NCBI GenBank assembly: GCA_000702245.1 | Contig: JNKY01000018.1 | Span: 62,001 to 126,000 of the forward strand | DNA: 64,000 nucleotides | Reading direction: 5' to 3' | DNA from: Lachnospiraceae bacterium C6A11 | Lineage (GTDB): Bacteria > Bacillota > Clostridia > Lachnospirales > Lachnospiraceae | Part shown: positions 8,311-16,051 of the stretch, one piece after another | Position numbering within the stretch: position 1 is the stretch's first letter | How the letters are laid out: each line of letters begins with the position of its first letter | Notes under the pieces: model-generated | What the model was told of the DNA's origin: nothing | Databases searched by the model: none | Seen by the model: only the letters and a program-made list of their open reading frames with translations | Program-made: the position numbers and the translations under genes

Positions 8311-11178
8311 CTACTTATTCATTTTTCTTGTTTTTTTCTTAAGTGTAAGATAAACAACTGCGAGCGCTGAGTCGAGCATGATCATGAAGAGAAGAAGTGG
8401 TTCTGTACTGTCACCCGTTTTGGCTGTGCTGTCAGTTTTATCTTCTGCAGCAGGCTTATCGTCTGCCTTTTCTTCAATATCCGCAGGCTTAGCCTCTTCT
8501 CCCGAAGACTTATCGTTGACGATCTCCTCGTCTGTTTCCTTTGGAATATCGTTATTTGTCTCTTCAGCGTCATCTTCTGCTTTCTTCTCGGAAACTGTGA
8601 AGCTGATATCTACAGGATCCGCATCGTCAAACATAACTGTCATCATGTGCTCACCTGCCGAAAGAGTTTCTATATAAGACTGCTTCAGGCTGATTATTAC
8701 GCTGCCCTTCGTAGCTGTATAATTATCCTTGGAAACATCCTTCTTATCAACCTTGATGCCTGTAAAATGATCAAATGTTGTTGAATCATCCGGCTTGCCC
8801 TTTACGCTAAAGGTTGGATTGCTGTCACTTTCCGGATCAAGTGTAATATTATCACCCGAAGCGTTATAGTATTCGGTCTTTTCGTTTATTGTTACCTCGA
8901 TACATTTTGCAACAGTATCAAGATGAGCCTCATCGCCCTTTACCATATACCATACATAGTAGGATCCTGCACTTGTTTCGGTTGGAACAGATGCAGACCA
9001 GCCATCTGTCGGTGCTGTTGTCGCATCTTTTCCGATTGCGTACTGCATCTCGCCGCCTTCTGCTGTACCTTCGGTCACAAGTTTCTGTGGCTGACCATTG
9101 TAGGTCAGATCCTTAGCTGTCGGGGCTGTCTTTACAGCAGCATCTGTTTTTGCTTCGAATGTATATGTAAACGTCGTTGCCTCTGTAATGGCAGTCTCAG
9201 TCGGTTTTTTGTCCCAAGCTCCACCCGTATAACCTTCGGATGCCTTCATACCGGTAGGCACGTCGACAGGCTTTGACCCACTGGCAACTGCTTCAGTTTT
9301 GTCTGTCGTAGTGTCATCCGACCACGTGCCATTAACTACTTTGTAGGTTACGGTGTAGGCAGGAGACAACTCTAACTGATTGCTATCATTCTTGACAACT
9401 ACATAATCCGCATCATCGCTGCTGAACTTGCTTGCATCGTTGAGTGTCACATTTTCGCTGTTCGTAAACACACCCGGGATCTTCATGCTCACACCGATAG
9501 AAGCAGTATTGCTTAATTCATCAGTTACACTGATTTTTTTGTCTGTTTCCAAAAATACGTTGTTATCCTTTGCTTCGTCGCCCGTTCCAATCTTATTGTC
9601 TTTGATGATCGGACTGCCTGACAGGTTGAATGTGCCCATTATGTACACGCCGCCGCAGTAGCCGGCTGCTTCGTTATTCTCTATCTTTCCACCTGTCATC
9701 GTGAAGGTCGCCGAATTATATACATAAACTCCACCGATACCTGCACTAGCTATATTGCCGTCGATCTCACCGTCAGTCATCTTGAAGCTACCACCATCTA
9801 TACGAACACCCGCATAATATTCAGCTTTGTTTCCTTTTATCTTTCCGCCGTTCATCTCAAACGTACCAAGATTAGACACTCCACCGCCCTTGCTAGTCGC
9901 CTTATTCTCGCTGATTGTACCACCATCCATGGTAAACTTGCCTCTCGTATTGACGTTTACACCACCGCCATACGTCGCCTTGTTCCCAGTGATCGTGCCA
10001 CCGGTCATATTGAAGTTGCCACTGTTGACATATACGCCACCACCATGCGTCGCCTTGTTCCCGGTGATCGCGCCGCCGTTCATTGTAATCGTAGGGTTGG
10101 TGCCGCCTAGCCACACGCCACCGCCTTCGTCTGCGGTGTTGCCGACGATCGTGCCGCCTTCCATAGTAAAATTACCGTTAGCGGCACATACGCCGCCGCC
10201 AGAATTGTATTCATTACCTGCGGTGTTGCCGCCGGTGATATAACCGCCGGTGACTTTTATGCAGGTCGCACTCTCCGTTCCGCTGTCCGCGACGCTGACA
10301 CCGCGTCCGTCCTCATTAAGAGTGATATAGTGTGTACGAGTCGATGCAGCGCTGTCTTTCAACGTGAGCGCGACATCAATATTTTGGATCACAGGTTTTT
10401 TGTTCTCTCCGGAATAGCGAATACCGTATCCGTTGAGATCAATGATTCTGGTGCCACCAGCAGAATTGACACTGACGCCGTTGGCTGTCTCCACATCCGC
10501 GAGCAGCGTAAGTGTCGCGCCGTTGGTCTTGGACCAATTGTCCACAGCTTTATCAAAGTTCGTGTACTCCGTTGTCGTACTGCCGCTGGTCACACTTGCT
10601 ACTACAGTCTTCCAAGTAAGAGTCTTATTATTGTAGTTTGATAACAAAGCACCTGCCTGTATCTCCGTGTCACCGTCATAGAGTCTGGTAGTTCCTGTTC
10701 CATAGGCAATCTTTGTATTACCTGTAAAAGCAAAACTGCCAATTATCAGCGTATTCCCTTCCTCCGCCGGTGTGAATGTAACCGTCGCAAGATTATCACA
10801 GAATTCAAAAGCTTGATCTCCGACGCTCGTAACACTCGACGGAATCGTGACTTGTGTTAAAGCATCACTACAATAGTTCATCGATGCGCTGAATGCACAT
10901 TTACCGATTTTTGTCACGCCGTTCTCTACGACGATACTTTTAATAGACTCCTTATAGTCTTTCCAAGGCGGATCATTGACGCCGTAATCTATCATTTCTC
11001 CTGTGCCACTTATTGTGAGGATTCCTTCGTCGGAGAGCTCCCATGTTAAGTTAGTTGTGCCGTCGATAGACGATGGTGCAGCATATACCGGCAAGCTCAG
11101 CCCCGATGTCAGCATCAGCCCCAGCACCAGCGACAAGCTGAGCAGTATGCCTAATAATTGTTTTTTCTTATTTTTCAT
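8311..11178 (-). CDS. Large cell-surface protein with LRR and beta-helix repeats
   Basis: 955 residues. Signal peptide about 1-33; a short BspA-type leucine-rich segment (about 70-150, e.g. CAFSAS, SSVTSVGDQAF); then 9-10 repeats of a beta-helix rung (GGGVxxxNGxFTMxGGTIxGN) over about 290-520, like polymorphic outer-membrane/adhesin proteins; then an InlB/Flg_new-like and Ig-like part (about 600-760); an acidic tail; and a C-terminal anchor with TGDS, a hydrophobic helix and a basic end (KKKTRKMNK). That tail resembles a sortase signal with a non-canonical motif, or simple membrane anchoring. Likely adhesion or carbohydrate contact; no enzymatic motif seen. Starts at 11178 with AAGGAG. Confidence 0.8.
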   Translation of the reverse strand: MKNKKKQLLGILLSLSLVLGLMLTSGLSLPVYAAPSSIDGTTNLTWELSDEGILTISGTGEMIDYGVNDPPWKDYKESIKSIVVENGVTKIGKCAFSASMNYCSDALTQVTIPSSVTSVGDQAFEFCDNLATVTFTPAEEGNTLIIGSFAFTGNTKIAYGTGTTRLYDGDTEIQAGALLSNYNNKTLTWKTVVASVTSGSTTTEYTNFDKAVDNWSKTNGATLTLLADVETANGVSVNSAGGTRIIDLNGYGIRYSGENKKPVIQNIDVALTLKDSAASTRTHYITLNEDGRGVSVADSGTESATCIKVTGGYITGGNTAGNEYNSGGGVCAANGNFTMEGGTIVGNTADEGGGVWLGGTNPTITMNGGAITGNKATHGGGVYVNSGNFNMTGGTITGNKATYGGGVNVNTRGKFTMDGGTISENKATSKGGGVSNLGTFEMNGGKIKGNKAEYYAGVRIDGGSFKMTDGEIDGNIASAGIGGVYVYNSATFTMTGGKIENNEAAGYCGGVYIMGTFNLSGSPIIKDNKIGTGDEAKDNNVFLETDKKISVTDELSNTASIGVSMKIPGVFTNSENVTLNDASKFSSDDADYVVVKNDSNQLELSPAYTVTYKVVNGTWSDDTTTDKTEAVASGSKPVDVPTGMKASEGYTGGAWDKKPTETAITEATTFTYTFEAKTDAAVKTAPTAKDLTYNGQPQKLVTEGTAEGGEMQYAIGKDATTAPTDGWSASVPTETSAGSYYVWYMVKGDEAHLDTVAKCIEVTINEKTEYYNASGDNITLDPESDSNPTFSVKGKPDDSTTFDHFTGIKVDKKDVSKDNYTATKGSVIISLKQSYIETLSAGEHMMTVMFDDADPVDISFTVSEKKAEDDAEETNNDIPKETDEEIVNDKSSGEEAKPADIEEKADDKPAAEDKTDSTAKTGDSTEPLLLFMIMLDSALAVVYLTLKKKTRKMNK

Positions 11179-11369
11179 TAGCTGTTTTCTCCTTTTCCTT
11201 ATTATTTACGACTGTTATGGCCGCCGCGAAACCATGTTATATACACGCGTATAAGCCACGGATTGCTACGCTACTCGGCCGCTTGACAAGAGCTTATACG
11301 CACAAAACCGCCGAACCTGACAGGGTATGTGACTGCTTTCACAATCAAATACCCCGCCAAGTCCGACGG

Positions 11370-11522
11370 TTATCCATCATCAATATTAAAATAGCCGTTC
11401 GAAGATCTTGTCGAACCTTCTTTTCCATCCGAAAAAGAGCCGCACTCAGCCCACACTCTGCCCTGCTCCGCTAGAGCTAGAATTGTTTCATTTTTCAAAA
11501 AATCCGTCAATACACGTTCCAT
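11370..11522 (-). CDS. Possible 50-residue small protein
   Basis: ATG at 11522 with a strong GGGGAG eight bases upstream and a TATAAT box about 55 bases before it. The product (MERVLTDFLKNETILALAEQ...) is soluble, with a helical N-terminus and Gly/Ser-rich end; no family recognised. The frame continues upstream to a TTG at 11615 without a good ribosome site. It could be a leader of the surface protein transcript, a fragment of a decayed gene, or chance. Confidence 0.35.
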   Translation of the reverse strand: MERVLTDFLKNETILALAEQGRVWAECGSFSDGKEGSTRSSNGYFNIDDG

Positions 11523-11639
11523 GAAACCGGCTCCCCATTCGAATATCACTATGCTCCTACTATATATTTGTATTATATCGAATGAATAGCAACAAAAGCG
11601 CAACAAATTTTTCAATCTGCCTTATTATTCTCTGAGATT

Positions 11640-11675
11640 GCCTCTCCTGTTGGCAGACAGGAGAGGCATTTTATT
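11640..11675 (+). terminator. Terminator-like hairpin with no matching gene
   Basis: Perfect 11-bp stem GCCTCTCCTGT / ACAGGAGAGGC with a 6-nt loop, followed by ATTTTATTT on the plus strand. No plus-strand gene ends here. Confidence 0.6.
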
Positions 11676-11687
11676 TCCGATAAAATA

Positions 11688-11720
11688 CAAGCCCCGGCAG
11701 TCATATACGACCGCCGGGGC
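11688..11720 (-). terminator. dnaB terminator, copy 2 of the 33-bp duplicate
   Basis: Same 33 bases as 8261-8293; on the minus strand the stem is followed by TTGTATTTTATC, suiting termination of the dnaB transcript 45 bp after its stop. Confidence 0.8.
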
Positions 11721-11765
11721 ATCTCATTTAACTCAACCGAAAATATCGGATTATATTGCTTTTCA

Positions 11766-13367
11766 TTACCTCGCGCTGTTTGCGAATCTGGTGTATTTGC
11801 CCTGCCAGATCAGCTCTATCTTGCCCGTTGAACCGCTTCGCTGCTTAGCCACAATGATTTCGGCTATGCCCGGCTTTTCGGTTTCTGTATTGTAGAACTC
11901 GTCTCTATAGATAAACATTACAACGTCCGCATCCTGCTCGATGGCGCCGGACTCACGCAGGTCGGCAAGAACAGGTCTGTGGTCGGTTCTCGAGTCAACC
12001 GCTCTGTTCAGCTGTGAAAGCGCAATGACCGGAACATTAAGCTCCCTCGCAAGACCCTTAAGCGATCTCGAAACATCGGAGATGAACTGCTGACGCGACT
12101 CAACCGCACGGTTCGGAGTCATGAGCTGAAGGTAGTCGACTATGATAAGACCGATATCATTCTTCTGCTTGAACTTCCTGCACTTTGAACGCATCTCAGC
12201 GATCGTGATAGCCGAATTGTCATCAACATATATCGGAGCCTCACCGACTGTTCCGACGCTTTCCGCAAACTTATTCCAATCGTCATCCGCAAGATCACCT
12301 GTCTTCATCGCCTTGGCATCGATCATCGCATCCTGTGCAACAACACGGTCACCCAGCTCCTTGCAGCCCATTTCGAGCGAGAAGAAGAGCACCGGAATAT
12401 GCTGCTTAACCGCAACATTGTGCGCGATATTCAGCACCAGCGCAGTCTTACCCATAGAAGGTCTGGCCGCAACGATGATAAGCTCGCCGCCATGAAGTCC
12501 CGTAAGCTTCTCATCAAGGTCGATAAAGCCGGTCGAAAGTCCGTTAATCTTGCCCTTATTTCTGGCCGCCTTGTCAACGCCGTCGATAACCTCAAGGACA
12601 ATCTTGTCCATTCCCGTAAAATCATTATAACCGTTTCTCGTCTGAGCAAGCTTAAATACATTCTGCTCAGCGCGGTCAAGTATATTTTCAACAAGGTCCT
12701 GCTGCATATAGCATTCCTTGGAGATGTCATCCGTAAGCTTGATAAGCCTTCTGAGTATCGCCTTATCCCTCACGATCTCGCCATACTGCTTGGCATTGAC
12801 CGCAGTCGGAACCGAATTGACGAGATCACCCAGGAAGCTGACATTATTGATCTCCTCAGGCATATTTTTCTTCTTGAGGCAGTCCATCAAGGTAACGATA
12901 TCGACCATCCTCTTGCCGGAATACAGCTCGCAGATAGCCTCAAATACAGCCCCGTACGAAGCGTTGTAGAAATCATCCGGCAGCAGCATATCCGCAAGAT
13001 CCGCGATAACCTCCCTGTCCATGATCATGGAACCCACAACCGCCTTCTCAGCGTTCGAATCATGAGGCATCACTCTTCTTACTGGCGGCGCCGCATCCTT
13101 CCTGCGTCCACTTGAAGCCGGTTCACTGACATAGGAACCAACCGTACTCTCCGAAAAGCCGCTGTCCGAAGAACTGCTATAACCGTAATCTCCCCTTGCC
13201 GGAACAACTCCGCCTGCAGCCTGCGGTGCAGCATCATACGAGCCTGTCACATCCGCACTGCTCTGCACATCAGAAGAAACGCCGTCATTATTAAATACGG
13301 CGTTTATATCCACATATTCATTTATCTCTTCCCCATCCTGTGGGAAGAAGTCATTCATATTATCCAT
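11766..13367 (-). CDS. dnaB: Replicative DNA helicase DnaB
   Basis: 533 residues, about 80-90 longer than usual. The DnaB N-terminal domain begins near residue 98 (PHDSNAEKAVVGSMI); the RecA-like core has Walker A ARPSMGKTA, Walker B IIVDYLQLM, and the SQLNRAVDSR and LRESGAIEQDADV motifs. Unwinds DNA ahead of the replisome as a hexamer loaded at oriC. The first ~95 residues are an acidic, then Ser/Gly/Ala-rich extension not found in standard DnaB. Start at 13367 has GGTGATC. Follows rplI and gdpP, a common Firmicutes order. Confidence 0.97.
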   Translation of the reverse strand: MDNMNDFFPQDGEEINEYVDINAVFNNDGVSSDVQSSADVTGSYDAAPQAAGGVVPARGDYGYSSSSDSGFSESTVGSYVSEPASSGRRKDAAPPVRRVMPHDSNAEKAVVGSMIMDREVIADLADMLLPDDFYNASYGAVFEAICELYSGKRMVDIVTLMDCLKKKNMPEEINNVSFLGDLVNSVPTAVNAKQYGEIVRDKAILRRLIKLTDDISKECYMQQDLVENILDRAEQNVFKLAQTRNGYNDFTGMDKIVLEVIDGVDKAARNKGKINGLSTGFIDLDEKLTGLHGGELIIVAARPSMGKTALVLNIAHNVAVKQHIPVLFFSLEMGCKELGDRVVAQDAMIDAKAMKTGDLADDDWNKFAESVGTVGEAPIYVDDNSAITIAEMRSKCRKFKQKNDIGLIIVDYLQLMTPNRAVESRQQFISDVSRSLKGLARELNVPVIALSQLNRAVDSRTDHRPVLADLRESGAIEQDADVVMFIYRDEFYNTETEKPGIAEIIVAKQRSGSTGKIELIWQGKYTRFANSAR

Positions 13368-13434
13368 ATATGATCACCCGGCCGCGCCCAGCTTCAAAAC
13401 CGCACGGAAGCCCTCATTCATAATCATCCGGGAA

Positions 13435-13881
13435 TTACATTCCCTCAACCTTAACCTTGAGCTCGCCCGTAACCTCAGGGTGGAGCTTAACTGCTACAGT
13501 ATAACTTCCTATATTCTTGATAGGATCCTTAACCACGATCTTCTTCTTGTCGAGCTTGATGCCGTGCTGCTTCTCGAGCTCCTCGGCAATCTCCTTTGAA
13601 GAAACTGAACCGAAGGTCTTGCCGCCTTCACCAACCTTAACCTTTGCATTTACGGTAAGCTTTCCGAGTTTCTCTGCCATAGTCTTCGCCTCAGCCAGAT
13701 TCTCAGCCGCAACCTTCGCGTCATTCTGCTTCTGAAGCTTAAGATCGTTCATGTTCTTAGCTGTAGCCTCGATTCCGAGTTTCTTAGGAAGCACGAAATT
13801 CCTTGCATAGCCGTCATTTATCTCAACAATCTCTCCCTTTTTACCGAGAGCCTTAACATCCTGTATCAGTATAACCTTCAT
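13435..13881 (-). CDS. rplI: 50S ribosomal protein L9
   Basis: 148 residues. N-terminal rRNA-binding domain with [21 protein letters not shown] split over about 9-29, then the long connecting helix (about 40-75) and C-terminal domain ([12 protein letters not shown]). The start lies directly after the gdpP stop; its GGAG box is inside gdpP, indicating coupled translation. Adjacent to dnaB as in many Firmicutes. Confidence 0.97.
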   Translation of the reverse strand: MKVILIQDVKALGKKGEIVEINDGYARNFVLPKKLGIEATAKNMNDLKLQKQNDAKVAAENLAEAKTMAEKLGKLTVNAKVKVGEGGKTFGSVSSKEIAEELEKQHGIKLDKKKIVVKDPIKNIGSYTVAVKLHPEVTGELKVKVEGM

Positions 13882-15924
13882 TTAAATATCTCCTTCCGTG
13901 TACATCTCCGAAAGCACTTGTTTAAGCTCGGCGAAGAAGTCCTCCCTCGCCACATTCTTAAGCTGTACTCCCGCGATATTTGCGTGTCCGCCGCCGCCAA
14001 AGCGCTCCATAACGATCTGGACATTAACATCACCTATCGATCTTGCCGAAACATAAAGTGTGTTATTTGCCTCAGTCACAACAAAGGAAGCCTTGATTCC
14101 GTCCACGTTCAGCAGCTCATTCGCCACCTTCGCAACCGGAACAGTCGGTGCCTCAACGCTGTTCGGATCAGCAATAACATAAGACAGCGCAAATACATTC
14201 ATAAATATTTCCGCATTGCTGATTCCCTGGGCTCTCTCCTTAAGCTCGTCGATGCCGCTTCTGAACATCTTTCTCACGCGCGCAACATCCGCGCCGTTCT
14301 TCCTGAGGTAGGAAGCAGCCTCGAAGGTCCTCACGCCCGTCTTGTTAAGGAAATTGTCCGTATCTATAAGTATTCCCGCATACATAGCGTCCGCCTCGAC
14401 TGACTTCATCCTTGGCTTAACGCTGATATACTGGAACATTTCCGTGATCATCTCGCAGGCTGATGACGCAAACGGCTCGATGTAAGAAAGAGTCGCATTT
14501 GTGATCGCCTCATTGGACTGCCTGTGATGGTCAAATACAACCACCGTCTTGCAGAGTGTGATAAGCTCCTCGCACTCTGTGATGCTTGGTCTGTTTACGT
14601 CGCAGACAACGAGCATAGTGTCGTCATCCACCATATTTATAGCCTGCTGGCTTGTTATTATCAGCTCATTATAAGCTCCGCCCGACTTGAAGCTGTTAAC
14701 CACCGGTCTGATAGCCGAGGTAACCTCGTTCAAAACGATGTAGCCCTTCTTACCGAGTGTCGTAACCAGTCTGTAGATTCCGACTGCCGAGCCAAATGCA
14801 TCCGCATCCGGTCTCTGGTGAGCCATGATGATAACCTTGTCCTTGCTCGCAAGAAGCTCTTCAAAGGCCTGAGCCTTAACTCTCGCCTTAACTCTCGTGG
14901 TCTTCTCGGTTCCGGCACTCTTACCGCCGTAGTAGGTAACCTTGTCGCCGTATTTCAGGGCAACCTGGTCGCCGCCGCGTCCGAGCGCAAGTCCGATAGC
15001 AACCTTCGCGTACTCGTAGCAATCCGCAAAGGAATCGGTCCCGCAGCCGATACCCATACTGAGGGTAACCGGAATCTCGTTGCCTACATTTATATTCTTG
15101 ATCTCATCGATCAGAGAGAACTTGTCGTCCTTCAGAGTCTGCATGTATTTCTGCCTGAATACGAAGAAATACTTGTCATTCTCAAGCCTCTTGGTTATCG
15201 CATCGATATTTGACAGGTACATATTGATCTTCCTGTCGACCAGGGCGTTGAGGATCGAATGCTTAACCTCCTCGGTACTGTCCATAACTTCATCGTAGTT
15301 ATCGATATAGAGAAGTCCGGCGATCAGCTTCTGATCAGCATTCTCCTGCATATATCTCTTAAGATCGGTCACATCAAAGAGGTAGAATGCGATAACGATA
15401 TCGTCGCTCTTCTTCTCCTCTGCCTCCCTGTTAAATACCCTTGTCAGGTCGACACGCTTGATGAGCGCCTCGTAGATCTTGTCGCCGAAAGGAAGCTCCA
15501 TGGAAATATTATCCACGCCTGCGAAAACATCGTCTGTCAGCTCAGGGAAATAATACTCCAGCCTCTTCTTGACATGCTTCTCGCCGTTGCAGATATTGTT
15601 CCTGAACATCCTGTTAGACCAGAGTATCCTGCCCGTTGTGTCAAGGATTGCATAAGGAACCGCAAGATTCTTGAGGAGCTCCTTCTGTATCTTACCCTGC
15701 TCGAGAGCATAATCAACCAGCGTCGCGTTGAGCATCGGACGCAGCTTCAGATAAGCTATCGTCACGATCAGGGCATAGAGAAGTATGATACCTATCGCGA
15801 TGTAGCTTTCCTTGCTTCCAAAGCCCATGGTCAGAAATACGACCGCGAGGAGGAGGAAGGCAAGCACCATAGGTACGATCAGAAGGTATTTTATTTCGCG
15901 TTTGAGTGATCGTTCTTTACTCAT
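13882..15924 (-). CDS. gdpP: Cyclic-di-AMP phosphodiesterase GdpP
   Basis: 680 residues from ATG 15924 (an alternative GTG at 15951 has a GGAG only two bases away). Two TM helices (about 10-60), a degenerate PAS domain, a degenerate GGDEF domain (about 165-300), then DHH (MAHQRPDADAFGSAVG; VFDHHRQSNEA) and DHHA1 (GGGGHANIAG) domains. Hydrolyses c-di-AMP to pApA at the membrane, controlling potassium and osmotic balance and wall stress. All DHH metal-binding motifs are present, so it should be active. First gene of gdpP-rplI-dnaB; a core-sharing leader hairpin (15958-16027) precedes it. Confidence 0.95.
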   Translation of the reverse strand: MSKERSLKREIKYLLIVPMVLAFLLLAVVFLTMGFGSKESYIAIGIILLYALIVTIAYLKLRPMLNATLVDYALEQGKIQKELLKNLAVPYAILDTTGRILWSNRMFRNNICNGEKHVKKRLEYYFPELTDDVFAGVDNISMELPFGDKIYEALIKRVDLTRVFNREAEEKKSDDIVIAFYLFDVTDLKRYMQENADQKLIAGLLYIDNYDEVMDSTEEVKHSILNALVDRKINMYLSNIDAITKRLENDKYFFVFRQKYMQTLKDDKFSLIDEIKNINVGNEIPVTLSMGIGCGTDSFADCYEYAKVAIGLALGRGGDQVALKYGDKVTYYGGKSAGTEKTTRVKARVKAQAFEELLASKDKVIIMAHQRPDADAFGSAVGIYRLVTTLGKKGYIVLNEVTSAIRPVVNSFKSGGAYNELIITSQQAINMVDDDTMLVVCDVNRPSITECEELITLCKTVVVFDHHRQSNEAITNATLSYIEPFASSACEMITEMFQYISVKPRMKSVEADAMYAGILIDTDNFLNKTGVRTFEAASYLRKNGADVARVRKMFRSGIDELKERAQGISNAEIFMNVFALSYVIADPNSVEAPTVPVAKVANELLNVDGIKASFVVTEANNTLYVSARSIGDVNVQIVMERFGGGGHANIAGVQLKNVAREDFFAELKQVLSEMYTEGDI

Positions 15925-15957
15925 TTTATTATCTACTCTTTCTTTGTTCACTACTCC

Positions 15958-16027
15958 GATTCACGTACACAAGTACTTCCTCACTCGTAGAGAAATACTC
16001 CTTCGGAAGCACACGTTTCCGTGAATC
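15958..16027 (-). repeat. Leader hairpin element A (before gdpP)
   Basis: Outer stem GATTCAC (15958-15964) with GTGAATC (16021-16027), then ACTTCC/GGAAGC inner pairing around a loop. In sense orientation the core reads GTGC..TCC..GGAGTATTTCTCTAC, shared with elements B and C. Confidence 0.6.
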
Positions 16028-16051
16028 TCACTGCTTCCGAAAGATAATTAA

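Larger units (their letters stand above)
11179..11765. other. Complex region between the surface protein and dnaB
   Basis: Holds the dnaB terminator (11688-11720), a second hairpin (11640-11667), a possible 50-residue gene (11370-11522) and a long leader for the surface protein with an imperfect palindrome (CGTATAAGC near 11250 with GCTTATACG near 11305) and a smaller one around 11320-11360. No transposase or tRNA was found. Confidence 0.6.
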
